Notes: generated by a model from the sequence alone, not told the origin. A DNA stretch of 64,000 nt from Coenobita brevimanus (GCA_032717465.1 CM064671.1:53376991-53440990), one strand, 5' to 3'; numbered from the stretch's first letter, positions 38,564-51,135 are shown. Numbers and translations are program-made.

Positions 38564-41162
38564 ATGAAGTCCAAAAGCCCTCAGAGGAAAGGTATAAGCG
38601 ACAGTGTGGTAGGGAGGGAGCTAGATATACCATTATCGCTGACTGTGAGTGGGGAAAGTGATTCCTCTGAGGAAACTGATAGAGAGATGCTGAGTATGGA
38701 AAAATACACATCAGAGGAGGAGAGTGACCATGAATTCTCCACTGTGCGCCAATATTTTCTGTCTGCACAATCATCAACCTTTTCTGATGATGAAGGGTCA
38801 GATGTAGTTAATGATGCTGCAGAGGGTGATATACGCACAGTGGAGAAAGTGGCAGGGGAGGTAGAGAGTGAAGGAAGGGAGGAGATGGAGGCAGGTGGAG
38901 GAGGAAACGCTGCAAGCTGGGCCGCCAGGCATGAGAGTGGCCTTGGGTGGAAATTTCCACCCATACACAATCACCACCACCATCACCCACATGGCCTGCA
39001 TCACTACATTCATCACCACAACCCTCACCACACCAGCCTGCATCACTACAGGCCTCACTATGTGCCTCATCACACTGACCTGCCTCACCACGTGCCTCAC
39101 CACGTCGACCTGCCTCACCATGTGCCTCACCACACCGGCCTGCATCATTACAGGCCTTACTGCACCAGCCTGCATCATTACAAGCCTCACCATGTGCCTC
39201 ACCATGCCAACGTGCCTCACCACATTCCTCACCACACCAGCCTGCATCACTATGTGCCTCACCACGCTAGCCTGCATCGCTTCAGGCCTCACCATGTGCC
39301 TCACCACACTGGCCTACATCACTAAAGACCTCATCACGTGCCTCATCAAGCTGGCCTGTATCACCACAGACCTCACCATGCCAGCTTGCCTCACCATGTG
39401 GTGTGCCACGCCGGCCTGCCTCACAATGCACCATGTCACCACAACCTGGCCCGCCGACGCCTTTCACCAATGCCATCACCACCACAATCACCATCACCAG
39501 CATTATCACCTGCCTTGTCTAGTTGTGAGTCAGCGGAATTGCTAGGGGCCGTGGCAGGGCAAGGAGTAAGGCCATGTGCACGGCAGACATGACAAGAACC
39601 GAAGACAGGTAGGTTAGAAACTTTTGTGTGGGAGGAAGGGACGAGGTTTCAGCCTGAGGAACCTGTGATTGATGACACAAACGTAGGTGTGCAGCCAGAA
39701 TTTCCCCGCAACAGAGCTTCTTCTGCAGTGGACTTCTTCCTTGCTTTTATCACAACAAGAGTGATGAGTTCAATGTGAAAGAAGTGAACAGTTTCTGGGA
39801 CTTCTGTTGCAGTTGGGCTGGGTCCTCGCACCTGAGAGAGAGTGCGAAAATGAAAGAATGGATTGTGACGAGTGTCAGCGAAATGTATGTCTGACTAGCA
39901 TTGACAGTGTTGATGCCTCATGTTAGAGAACATAATATACATGATTATTGGCTCATGGATGATATTGCTGCAGCACCAGTATTCGGTAGGTATATGCCAC
40001 GTGACCGATATCTAGACATCCTGAGGTACTTACATTTTTCCATGAACATGGGCCCACATCCGAACGATAGGCTGTGGAAAATTCGTTCGATTCTGGAGAT
40101 GATGAAAGAAAAGTTTCGATGTTTATTCAGGCTATTTCAGAAGGTTGTTATCGACGTGTCACTTATTTTGTTCAGGGGAAGTCTTGCCTTCATTCAGTAC
40201 ATTCCCTCAAAAAGACATCGTTTCGGAATAAAGTTCTTTGTAGTGTATGATTGCAAGACTGGGTATGTGCTGGATTTCATTGTGCATACAGCGAGTGATG
40301 CAGTGTTGTCGAAGGACGGTCCCCATGGTTTCTCTGGCTCAGTTGTCAAGAAGCTAATGGATAGGTATTCCGGTGGCAACAATATCCTTTACACTGATAA
40401 TTATTACACGGCACCAGGTCTTGCAAAGTACCTGCAAGAACACCAAATTGGATCGTGTGGCATTGTCCATGCAAAGAGGAAGCATTGGCCATCTTTTACC
40501 AAAGGCACCATGAAGGGGGAGTGCAGGACCTTGAAATCAGGTAACCTCCTGGCAATTCACTGGCACGAGAAGAGAAAGGTGAATGTCCTCTCCACGGTCC
40601 ATGGAGGTATGTTGATTGACACAGGCAAGGTCGATAGGAGAATGAGGTAGCCAGTCTTCAAGCCTGATGCTGTTATCGACTATAACGTGAACATGCTACT
40701 CGTTGATAAATCAGATATGCAGATAGGCACCATCGACTATCTGAAGAGGTGTTGTAAGTGGTATAAGAAGGCATTCCTACATGTACTGGACATCTGTGTA
40801 CTGAATGCCTTCATTCTGTACAAGGATTTACACAGACCAGCACATCCCTCAGACAGTTTGAAAAGGATGTAATTTTCGTCCTTCTGAAGAGGTATGGACA
40901 GGTAAATCCTTCCATGAAATGTAGTCACAGTGTACAGCAACTGCCTGACCGCCTGCACCTCAGGGACTACCTTAGCTGGCATTTCATGGAAATACTACCT
41001 CACACACCTGCAGGCAAGGAAGCCTTCCGGCGTTGCTTTGTTTGTGCCAATTCATCGCGTCAACCACAGTAACACCGTATGATGAGGTGGTGGTGTGCTG
41101 AGTGTGAGGTAGCATTGTGTACTGACTGTTTCTTCGATTTCCACTCAAAGACCGAGTGATAG
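38564..41162 (+). pseudogene. piggyBac 1 transposase, degenerate
   Basis: piggyBac transposases cut and paste at TTAA with a DDD catalytic core and end in a Cys-rich domain. The reading opens MKSKSPQRKGISDSVVGREL with an acidic stretch (SGESDSSEETDREM, TSEEESDHEFS), then runs into a His-rich repeat (38960-39480). After several stops and a shift, 39901-40650 gives the core: RDRYLDILRYLHFSMN, VVIDVSLILFRGSLAFIQYI (first Asp; the usual following Glu is Val), SKRHRFGIKFFVVYDCKTGY and NILYTDNYYTAPGLAKYL (second Asp). After an in-frame TAG, NMLLVDKSDM carries the third Asp position. The Cys-rich end RRCFVCANSS ... WWCAECEVALCTDCFFDFH (41028-41150) is present with one stop. Inactive but domain-complete. 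Confidence 0.85.
38960..39480 (+). repeat. Histidine-rich coding minisatellite
   Basis: Units of 30 or 42 bp built from modules such as CTGCATCACTACAGGCCTCA and CCATGTGCCTCACCACACC. All lengths are multiples of three, so the first frame reads HHYRPHHVPHHTGL-like repeats and stays open to 39325. The other two frames are also largely stop-free. Confidence 0.9.
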
Positions 41163-41458
41163 AAGTCTGAGTATTATGCATAAGTTAGTTTTGTTCATAC
41201 CGGTATGTTGTTTTTGTTGAAATAGAAAATATTATTTCTCTGCTTTGTGTATATTTGTGTGAATAATGGAAGCAGAAAGTACGTTTCATGATAAACTCGC
41301 AACCTTTATTTTATTTTGAAAACGTTTGTTTATGCATACAGTATTCCTTATAAACAAAAAGTAAAATCCAGAGGAAAGAGAAAGTCACAGAGGTAAGTAT
41401 TTCCGTTTGTGGCCAGTACGTAAATTACTACCAGTACTTGGTTCACATTTTTTTAATA

Positions 41459-41690
41459 TCTGTTATTTTTAGTAGTATTTGTACTGGTAATAGTAGTGGT
41501 AGTATATGTTGTAGGTGTGGTAGTAGTAGTAGTAGATGTGGTAGTTGTAATAGTAGTAGTTGTGGTAGTGGTAGTAGTACTTGTAGTAGTCATAGTTGTA
41601 GTATTAGTAGCCTAGTAGTTACTGTAGTGGTAATTGTAATTGTATTTCTAGTAGTAATAGTATTATTTCTAGTAGTTGTAATACCCAGAC
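41459..41690 (+). repeat. (GTA)n-rich trinucleotide array
   Basis: Imperfect GTA/GTG/GTT triplets giving Ser/Cys/Gly-rich readings in one frame. It lies in the 3' part of piggyBac 1. Confidence 0.85.
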
Positions 41691-41749
41691 TTCTACTCGA
41701 TCACCAATACAAGAATCGAACAACAATCCTACCCAAACATACATTTCCA

Positions 41750-41865
41750 TGTGTGTGTGTGTGTGTGTGTGTGTGAGGGAGAGAGAGAGAAAGAGCGAGA
41801 GAGAAAGAGCGAGAGAGAGCGGGCAAGAGAGAGTGTGCATGTGTCTGTCTGTCTGTCTGTAAGAC
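41750..41865 (+). repeat. (GT)n-(GA)n-(CTGT)n compound microsatellite
   Basis: GT to about 41775, GA-rich with AAAGCGA variants to 41830, then GTCT repeats. Confidence 0.95.
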
Positions 41866-42325
41866 GGAAGGAGACGAGCAGCCTGAGTTCAAGGTCGCTG
41901 CTACTGTGACCAGCCCTCATTCACCCAGTATCACCGATTATGGAAAATATTCACGGAAACAGTGTTTGTAGTGGATTTTGGTCTCCTGGAAGTGTCATCA
42001 TAATGATATCAGTGTGGTGGGCTAATGTAAGCCTTTGTTGTGTCACCGAACCTCCACCACGCATACGGACACTGGCAAAAAAAACACCAAAAATTGTCCT
42101 CATTCTCCACTCACTCCCTCTCCCTCTCTGCATTTCACAAACCATCTGATGCCATCAGCTTGAAGTCGAAGGATCGATGAGTAATATGAGACCTAATTTG
42201 TTATAATTGGTTAAGTAATAACAGAGATATGAAGGTTTAAAGATAGACGATTTTGCCAATTTCTGTCAGGAATGCCCGGCTGTGAGGAGCGATCATGACA
42301 ACATCTGCCGGATGGGAGGGGTTAA

Positions 42326-43640
42326 CCTGTGTGCCTCAGGTGTTGGATTGGTTTAATGTGCGTGGGGTCCTTGGAGGCCCCTGGGTGTCAAACCAATCTG
42401 ACAGTGCTTTCTTGCAAGTGTTTAAAACTCCCGCCAATTTATTTTTTTCACCACCAACCTCTACCAGGTGCTAGGGTGGCTATGAGTTGCCAAGCATCGT
42501 CATCCAAGTGCAGTGCTAGCGTGTGGACGGTGAGTTCTAATTCCAACTTGTCTGACTCTGTTCCATAGTGTTGCTCTCCCCATGGCATGCTACATCCACC
42601 ACTGCCAAGTCTCCTACTATGCCCAGGTGAGGACTAAGTGAGTCTGCAATAGGGAGCACTTGACGCTTTTGTCTATTTCAACCAAGGAATCATCGCCTTT
42701 TGAGGTTGGTAGTAACACCATGGAGGATGACGTGATGCAGTCAGGCTCTCAAGCCTCTTCCTGGAACTCCACGCCACCCATGGAGAGTGACCATGACGAC
42801 CATGCAGCCTACCGTGCATCTCCCTACCCTTCCAATGAGTCAAAGAAATTATCTGAGGAGTCAAAGTGTGAGAAGGGGAGAGCGAATTCAAGATGGAAAT
42901 AATGTCAACACAAGTCACATGCATACATCTGTGTGGCGCCCTAGCAACTCTGACCCACCTGAACACCACGCAATATCCCTGCCTCGTGTGCTTTATCGAT
43001 TAGCATTCGCAAACCTAAAAAGGAAAGGTGTGTTGGGCTTTGTAAATAGTGGATTATAACAGTGTGAGTCTTTAGTGTGTGTAAATAGTGTGAGTAACTA
43101 GAAAAACTACCTCAGGAAAATTAAGTGAACTAATAATAAGCAAAACAGGAATAAGGCTATTGAAAAATATAGCCAAAAAATGAAAACATAAGGAATAGAT
43201 TTGTATATTTGTATTAGCGTATAAAATTAGAGGAGAAAGCTATATGCTAAGAAAAACCACTCTAAAGAAAGTTAGTTATAAGTGTTTTTACATTATCACC
43301 GGCTCGAAACCTATAAGCACAGATGTGTGGACTTTATAAATAATGTAGGCTATATTATAGTGTGTGTACAGAGGGTGTGTAAATAGTATGTGCAAGTAGA
43401 AAAAGTGCCTCATTAAAATATCATAAGCAAACGATAAGCGAAAGAGAAATATGGGTGTTGAAACATATTGCCAAGAAAACAGAAATGTAAGAAGTTATTT
43501 GAATATTTGTAGTAACAAATAAAATAAAAGTTATCCGTATGATAAGTGAAACTACAAAGATAATTAGTTATAAGTGAAACTATTATAAGTGTTATTTTAA
43601 AAGTGTTTTAGGTTATTAAAGTGTTTTATGATGTAAGTGC
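42326..43640 (+). repeat. Unclassified repeat R, copy 1
   Basis: Homologous to 43985-44780: both contain GATTGGTTTAATGTGCG / GATCGGTCTGATGTGCGCAG, a 3' splice-like TTTTTTTCACC, and an acidic Ser/Glu reading with SPYPSNESKKLSEESK (42810-42880) against FPYPFDGWRESSKESE in copy 2. The 3' part has two diverged units of about 230 bp (43038-43260 and 43335-43555) with TGTAAATAGTGTG ... GAATATTTGTAGTA; copy 2 has one (44540-44740). The acidic reading could be the N-terminus of a lost transposase. Confidence 0.55.
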
Positions 43641-43984
43641 ATCTACAGTACAATGAAGTTTATAGACCCTTTTGCTTCTCGCACCAGATGGTGCTAATCT
43701 GCACGCCAGAGCCAGAGGCATGAGTCTGCCTTCAGACAAAGCTGCGTGCACTGCACAAAAAGTTACCACGCTCATCATTCCGCAACACCAGTGCCTGGCC
43801 TTCTAGGGTTATTTGTTGTGGAAAGACGAAGGATTGGTGAGTCTTTTGGGTGATTATTCAGTGTTTTAGGTCTAATATTGACAGAGATATGAGGCCCTGA
43901 AAACAGGCATTATTGCGAATTTCACCTGTGTGTGTGGGAGTGTCCTGAGTCAGAATATAGTCGAAGCCTATGTGTGAACCCATG

Positions 43985-44780
43985 TGCCTTAGATGGCGGA
44001 TCGGTCTGATGTGCGCAGAGTCCCAAGAGAACCTCAAGTGTTAGACCGATAATCAGTGCTTTCCAGCCGATGTTTGAAGCCCCCATCATTTTTTTTCACA
44101 CTGCTATACTCACCCAGACACTGGGATGGGTGTGAGCTGCCAAGTTTAGTCATCCATGTACAGTGTTAGCATATGGACAGCGAGCTGTAGTTTCAACTTC
44201 TCCGATTATGTTCCCCTGTCTTGCTCGTGTCTCATGCCACTCGATGAGTGACCCCAATGTCTGTGAAGCCTATCCTGCATTTCCCTACCCTTTCGATGGG
44301 TGGAGGGAGTCATCTAAGGAGTCTGAGGGCGAGGAGGAAGGTGGGGTGGCGATAATCATGGGGGAAATATTTGCCACACGAGCAAAGTAGAGATGGGGAG
44401 GGCGAAAGTCATGAGAGAAATAACTATTGCACGGCGACCCAGCCTACGCTCCGCCCTCAGTTGCTGCTCCACCCTGCATTGCCTCTGTTATGTATGCTTC
44501 ATCTATAATCATCTGGTCACAACCTACTAAGCACAGGTGTGTGGAGCTTTTGTAAATAGTGTGTATAAAAAGTGTAAAAGTAACTCAATAAAATTACGTG
44601 AACTAACGATATGTGAAATAGAAATACCGCTGTTAAAAGTACAGCCAAGAAAACAGAACTGTAAGGAAGTTATTTGAATATTTGTAGTAGTGTATAAAAT
44701 CCAAGAAGTAAGCTTTGTGGTAAGTGAACTAATCCAAGGAAAAATAGTTATAACAACATGAACAGGAACCAATAAAACTG
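43985..44780 (+). repeat. Unclassified repeat R, copy 2
   Basis: Shorter, diverged partner of copy 1 in direct orientation, carrying the acidic reading (44240-44340) and one 230-bp 3' unit. No transposase core is present. Confidence 0.55.
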
Positions 44781-45140
44781 GACAAGTTTCTCTCGTCACT
44801 GAATCAGGAAAAACCATTCAAGGATGGCAAAGACCAAGTAATCAGTTTAAACCCAGTTCATGAGTTAAAATTTCAGAAATGGGAATTACTTTAGAAGTAA
44901 CCAACGTTACCGATTTTCATTTAATTACGTCCCTGAACTATTCTAACTAAGACTTACCTTTTAAGCCTAGTGTGAGTTGGGGGAGCGAATTTTGTAAGGG
45001 TAGTCATGTAGTGACAGGTTAGGCTAACGCTTAGTAGCGGATGAATGTTGCGCCATATTGGCTGGTGCAAGCGTGTGCACTCGGTCTATGTCGGTTGGTC
45101 TCGAGAGTACTCGGCTGGTACTTTCGTATGTATGGGAGTT
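44781..45140. other. Unassigned spacer
   Basis: No gene or repeat was recognised between repeat R and the left end of piggyBac 2. Confidence 0.4.
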
Positions 45141-45290
45141 TTAACCCGAGACGTCCCGTCAACGTATGGATACGTTGCAACGTTTTGCATTTGTCAGCCC
45201 CGTCGACGTACCAGTACGTTTTGCAATTGCAAGTTGCATAATTTCCACAATTTTCAAAATTTGCGCTTGATTTTTATGAGAAGTAGACTG

Positions 45291-48200
45291 TAGCACCAGT
45301 CGAGCAGGGCGGTACTCCCGAGGTGGATGGAAAGCTGATGACAGGGAGTGCTGGAGCTCCCGTTTCATCAGCCCTCAGGACTAGTTCCTGACCATCCCCC
45401 TTTGCTGAACTTTTTCAATGTCTCAGTTACACAGAGAGTAGGCCAGCATGCTCTCCAGTACAAATTTCTCTAACTATCTTCACCAAACTACATGCACAGT
45501 ACACACTACACTTCCTATTCAAAATTCAACAAAAATGGCGTCGATTAATCAAGCCTCGGAGTCCCCAGGGGGGGGGACCATAAATGCCCCCGCCATCTGC
45601 CCCTCTCCCAGTGACGACTCGAGGTGCCTGGAACCACTGTCTGACTCTCTTCTTCTTCATTTCTGCAACATTCGCAGCCTTTCATCTAACTTTCGCTCTG
45701 TTGAGCACCACCTCTCCTCCTCTAAACATCACCTTCTTTTTCTGACGGAGACTCAGCTGTCTGAGGCAACCGACAGCAAACCCTTTTCTGTATCCTCCTA
45801 CTTTCTCTATACTCATTTCAAAGCCAAAGGTGGCTGTTGTGTATACATACGCAACGACTTATCTTGCTCTCGTGTTCCTGAACTTGATTCTTCTGAATTC
45901 TCCACACTCTGGCTTCGGCTTTCCTGTCATTCTCTGACTAAACATATCTGTGCTGTTTACTTATCCCCTGATTCTACTGACTATCAAAAATTCTTCGACT
46001 ATCTTACTTCTACGATGGAACACATTCTGTCCATTTCTCCTTTCTCTGAAATCTCCATTCTTGGAGATTTCAATGTTCACCACCACCTTTGGCTTTCCTC
46101 TCCTTTCACGGATCCTCCTGGTGAACAAGCCTACATCTTTTCTATCCTTAATGACCTAGAGCAGCTTGTACAGCACCCTACCCGTATCCCTGACCGCCTT
46201 GGAGAGAGCTCCAACATACTTGACCTCTTCCTCACAACTAATCTTTCTGCTTACTCTGTTAATCTTTTCTCTCCGTTGGGCTCTTCCGATCACAACCTTA
46301 TTACCTTAACCTGTCCTATCACTCCGGTATGGCCTGTGGACCCTCCAGGGAAACGTTGTCTGTGGCATTTTGGAGCCGCGAACTGGGAGGCCCTCAGGGA
46401 GTACTTCTTTGATTTTCCCTGGAATGATTATTGCTTCCATGGCCGTGAGCCATCTGAGTGTGCCTTGCGCATTACGGAGGTTATTCTCTCGGGCATGGAA
46501 GCATACATTCCTTTCTCATATCCTTTGACTAAAGCAAGAAAGCCTTGGTTTAATCACGCTTGTTCTAATGCTGTCCGCAACAAGGAGAAGGCCTACAAAA
46601 GGTACCGGAGCCAACCCACCCCTGAATCACATCATCTTTACGTTTCTGCCCGGAATCGTGCTAAGTCTGTTCTTCGCTCTACTAAAAATAATTTCATCCA
46701 TACTAAATGCTCTCAACTCTCCAACTCGAATTCTTCCCACTCCTTTTGGCACCTTGCCAAAAATCTTTCTAACAACATTACCTCATCATCCTTCCCTCCT
46801 CTTTTCTACTCTGATGGTTCTGTAGCTATTTCTTCTACTGATAAAGCAGATCTCTTCGCACAAACTTTCTCCTCCAATTCCACCTTAGACGATTCCAGTG
46901 TTGTTCCTCCATCACTTCTCCCCTCTGACTTCCTCATGGCTGACATTAAAATTTCTTCAGTTGATGTATTTTCTGCCATCACTGGCCTCAGTACTAACAA
47001 GGCATATGGGCCTGATGGGGTCCCTCCTGTTGTTCTCAAGAACTGTGCTTCTGTGCTTACACCCTGCCTAGGCAAACTCTTTCGCCTTTGTCTGTCAACT
47101 TGTACCTTTCCTTCTTGCTGGAAGTTTGCTCTCATTCAGCCAGTCCCAAAGAAGGGTGACCACTCCCAACCCTCCAACTATCGTCCAATTGCTTTAACGT
47201 CCTGTATTTCAAAAGTTTTCGAGTCAATTCTTAATAGAAAAATTTTAAGGCATCTTTCCTATCACAACCTTCTTTCCGATCATCAGTATGGGTTCCATCA
47301 GGGACGCTCCACTGGCGATCTTCTCACCTACCTTTCAGACTCCTGGTCATCCTCCTTTCGGGACTTTGGCGAAAGCTTTGCCATTGCACTTGACATCTCA
47401 AAGGCTTTCGATCGAGTCTGGCATAAATCTTTAATTTCCAAACTGCCCTCCTACGGTTTCTATCCTTCTATCTGTGCCTTCATTGCTAGCTTCCTTTCTG
47501 GTCGTTCTATAGCCGCTGTTGTAGACGGCCATCGTTCTTCTCCTAGATCTATCAACAGTGGTGTTCCTCAGGGCTCTGTCCTATCACCAACTCTCTTCCT
47601 TTTATTCATCAATGATCATCTAAGCTGTACATCTAACCCTATCCACTCATACGCTGAAGACTCCACCCTTCACCTTTCCATTCGGTTCCAGCAACGCCCA
47701 TCTCAACAGTTACTTCAAGAAACAAGGGATGAGGCTATGGCACACCTAATGTCTGACTTGGCTCGTATCTCTGACTGGGGTAAAAATAATATGGTTGTCT
47801 TTAATGCATCTAAGACTCAGTTCTTACACCTATCAACCCAACAAAATCTTCCACAGGTATACCCATTAATGTTTAATAATATTCAGCTTAATCCTGCATC
47901 ATCCTTGAACATGCTTGGGATTTCAATTACTCAGGACTTATCTTGGAAAGATCATATTATATCTCTTGTAAAATCTGCTTCCAAGAGATTGGGTGTGCTA
48001 AGCCAACTCCGTTCTTTCTTTACCTTTTATCCGCCTCTGTGTGGAGTACAACTCTCATGTGTGGGGAGGCTCCCCACATACAGCTCTTCTCAATAGGGTG
48101 GAGTCAAAGGCTTTTCGTCTCATTAACTCTCCTCCTCTTACTGACTCCCTTCAACCTCTGTCTCTTCGCCGCACTGTTGCATCTTTATCTCTTTTCTATC

Positions 48201-48562
48201 GCTACTTTAATGGTCACTGCTCCTCTGAACTGTCTGCTTGCATTCCTCCACCTCTACGATGGGCGCGTAGCACCCGTCTGGCAGCAAACTCTCATCCCTT
48301 TTCTGTCCAACTCTCTAATGCAAGAGTTAACCGTTACTCCCAGTCTTTCATTTATGCAGCAGGTCAGCTCTGGAACTGTCTCCCTCTATCTTTATTTCCT
48401 GCTGCCTATGATCTCCAGTCTTTCAAACGCAATGTGTCCAGGCATCTCAAAATGATCGGATCTTGAATTTGGCTCTCTATTGTATTTTGTTTATCTCTTG
48501 GAGGGAACTGTTACTGCGGGTTGATGGCCTTTGGTTCCTTCTTCCTCGCATAAAAAAAAAAA
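45291..48562 (+). mobile_element. LINE C1: near-full-length non-LTR retrotransposon
   Basis: Starts CTGTAGCACCAGTCGAGC (shared with C2 at 54507) and ends in a 12-base A run at 48551-48562. A leader of about 245 bp is followed by a single ORF with endonuclease and reverse transcriptase. It is inserted in the leader of piggyBac 2. A clear target duplication was not found. Confidence 0.88.
45535..48466 (+). pseudogene. LINE C1 endonuclease-reverse transcriptase, frameshifted, YAED active site
   Basis: ATG at 45535 ([14 protein letters not shown]) is chosen because C2 has its start at the matching place (54755); the frame is open from 45448. Endonuclease motifs are [37 protein letters not shown] and SSDHNLITL. 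The reverse transcriptase has [68 protein letters not shown] and [20 protein letters not shown]. The usual YADD reads YAED (47650-47661), replacing a metal-binding Asp. After 853 codons a frameshift near 48030 moves the C-terminus ([20 protein letters not shown] ... WNCLPLSLFP) to another frame ending at 48466. Otherwise very well kept. Clade uncertain (jockey/CR1/Daphne group). Confidence 0.88.
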
Positions 48563-48680
48563 CGTAGCATCGCACGACCTTCCCCTACCTGCCACCAGGC
48601 GGGGACACTCGGCGACCCAGCGCGACCCGTGCTCACCTGCGGCTTGGTCACTCACCTGTTAGCAATGGTCCCGCTCAGAC

Positions 48681-51066
48681 ATGGCGTATTGAGGTTTCTC
48701 GGAGGATGAAATTCAAGCCGCCCTGGATGCCTTTTCTGGCGATAGTGATTCGCCACTTGATGACGAGGAGATGGACAAAGATTATGTCCAACCAGAGGAT
48801 GTGGAAAGCAGCACCAGTGATGAGGAAGTTCCGTCCCCCAGGAAGCGGCGCTACATGACTTATCGTGCTGCAGGAGAGGGTCAAGCTGCACAAAAACATG
48901 CAAGATCCTCTACCCAGCTCCTACGTGACGTGGAGCCCGATATCGAGGATGAGGACGAGGATGAGGACGACGACGAGGACGAGGACATAGCCGTGGGACG
49001 TGCTGCCACGTGGTATGGCCATGAGGTAATTACTCATCATGGCCCAGAGCGCACACCACATCGTTCTGACAGGTATGGGCCTAGTGTTTTGTTTGGGGAT
49101 GGCGGAAGTGGCGTTGAGGGAGTGGGGAGTGAAAGGGAAAGTGATGGGAGGAGTGTGGAAAGTGAGAGTGGCGGGAATGAGTCACGTGGTGGTGTGAGGC
49201 GGCGGGGCTAATCACTTGGGGCAGTGAGGGTGGGTGGTGAATCACGTGGTGTGGTGATGGAGCAGGGAGGTGAGGAAGAGCCACTCCCCAGCACGTCTTA
49301 TGCTCCCCAGTATTCCCGGGCTTCCTCCCCACAGCCCCCTGATGTTCCGCAAGGCTGTAAGGGTAAGGGAAAGGGGAAGGGTAAAGGCAGAGGGAAGAGG
49401 AGTGTGAGTCGGGAAGCCCTACGCACTCCTCCTCCCCAACCTCCCCCACCATCATCTCCTCCCCACCCTGATGAAGGCGAGGATGGGCACGATCGGGACG
49501 AGGAAGTTGTGTCTTGGAATTGAGAGGATGGGAGTGATTTTACTCCCTTCATTCACCCATTCACTGAGCAAGGGCGTGTTGGATGCATTGCTCCCGGTAT
49601 TCACCCAAATTCAACCAGGCTGGATTTTTTTCATCTTTTCTTCAGTGAGGCTTTTGTGGAGGAAATAGCGGATCAAACAAACCGGTTCGCTAACAGCCAG
49701 TGGCGTGAGAGTGAAAGACAGGGCACAAGGAGCAGGCATTAAATCCTCTATGATTACGCAGTCTCCCTTGCAGAAATGTTTTTGTTTTTGGCCTTGGTAC
49801 TTTTGATGGGTATTGTACAAAAGAACCGAATTCCTGCATACTGGACAAAGGATCCCATTATGCTTACACCAATATTTGGCCAAGTAATGAGCCGTAATCG
49901 GTTTCAGCAAATTCTAAGCCGCCTCCATTTCTATGATGCAGCTGATCCTGCAAATGCTAATGACACTGATAAGATGAGGCGAATTAGATTGGTTTTTGAT
50001 CACCTAAGGCAGACATTCTGTTCCTCATTTTATCCCTATAGAGACCTCGTCATAGACGAGAGTCTTGTGTTGTGGAGAGGCAATATTTCATTTCGGCAGT
50101 ATATACTCAGCAAAAGGCACCGTTTTGGGTTCAAGATCCATGTTATGTGTGACTGCAGGACTGGGTATGTGCAAGACAGAGTCTTGTACACCGGTGCACA
50201 GACAGACATAATAGAAGACTGGAGTATTGGTCTGTCTGGAGCAGTGGTAAAGACAATGATAGAAGACTAACTTCATCGTGGTCACGTCCTTTACCTTGAC
50301 AATTGGTACACTAGCCCTCTTCTCGCTCGATTTCTACACAGGCATGACACGGGGATATGTGGGACCGTGAAGGTGAACCGGCGTCACATGGTCAAGGTGG
50401 GGCGGAAACTTGACAGGAATGAGGTTGTCTTCTTCCAGGGAAACAATATCCTTGCAACTGTGTGGAACCACAATAGAGAAGTCCGCCTCTTGTCCATGGT
50501 TCACCACCCCTTCATGCACCGTACAGAGTCGGTAGATTATCGGACCGAGAACAGGCACCATGTATGGAAACCTGAGTGTGTGCTTGATTATAATATCAAC
50601 ATGCGCCTGGTGGACCAGTCAGACTCCATGATATCCAATTTCGAGTGTGCCAGGACCACGATGAAGTGGTACAAAAAACTACTCTTTCACCTGCTTGACA
50701 TTACTGCCCTGAATTGCCACCACCTTCACGCCATGACAACAGGAGTTCAGGAAACCTTTGAAGGGTTTGTGAGGGAGCTGACATGAGAGATTGTTGTAAA
50801 ATATGCGGTTGAAAGGCCCCAACACCGCACCCGCGCAGCCCCAGGTGCCCACCCTCCCCTGAGATTATCCTCCCGCCATTTCCCCACTCCCATACCTCCC
50901 CAAGCAAATAGACCTAGGCCCCAGCGCAGGTGTCACGTGTGTAGCAATTCCCGCATGAGACCCACCACTCAGAGAAAGGACACCTGCTATGAGTGCGTTC
51001 AGTGTGACGTGGGTCTGTGTATTCATCCATGTTTCAGTGAGTTTCACGCGCTCCTGCACTTCTGAA
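48681..51066 (+). pseudogene. piggyBac 2 transposase, one frame with six in-frame stops
   Basis: About 795 codons read in a single frame without any shift. ATG at 48681 is followed by an acidic N-terminus (DEEMDKDYVQPEDVESSTSD; DEDEDEDDDEDED) and a KGKGKGKGKGRGK basic tract (49365-49400). Then come LDFFHLFFSEAFVEEIADQT, FLALVLLMGIVQKNRIPAYW, DLVIDESLVLWRGNISFRQY (first Asp), KRHRFGFKIHVMCDCRTGY, VLYLDNWYTSPLLARFL (second Asp) and NMRLVDQSDSM (third). The Cys-rich end is RRCHVCSNSR ... CYECVQCDVGLCIHPCFSEF. In-frame stops sit at 48690 TGA, 49209 TAA, 49521 TGA, 49740 TAA, 50268 TAA and 50784 TGA, before the final TGA at 51064. The catalytic residues are intact; it is inactive only through nonsense changes. 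Confidence 0.88.
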
Positions 51067-51135
51067 GGTGTGAATGCGATAGGATGCTAATACTCTGAAA
51101 TAAATGCGACAAACAGACGGTCAGTGTAATTATAA

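Larger units (their letters stand above)
38316..42321 (+). mobile_element. piggyBac-type transposon 1
   Basis: About 4.0 kb between TTAA sites (38312-38315 and 42322-42325). The left end is CCCATCCTGTCCGGGTGAT; the right end read inward is CCCCTCCCATCCGGCAGAT. It carries one transposase pseudogene. The right limit is less sure than the left, because a weak similarity between 42190-42260 and 43870-43920 lies inside it while the strong duplication starts outside. Confidence 0.72.

Noticed and set aside
38581..39307. 129- and 169-codon antisense ORFs over the His repeat
   Set aside because: The repeat lacks stops in most frames. Only the plus frame continues from an acidic transposase-like N-terminus.
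39901..40872. Domesticated piggyBac host gene
   Set aside because: The same element shows several stops, TTAA flanks and inverted ends, so it is an ordinary dead transposon.
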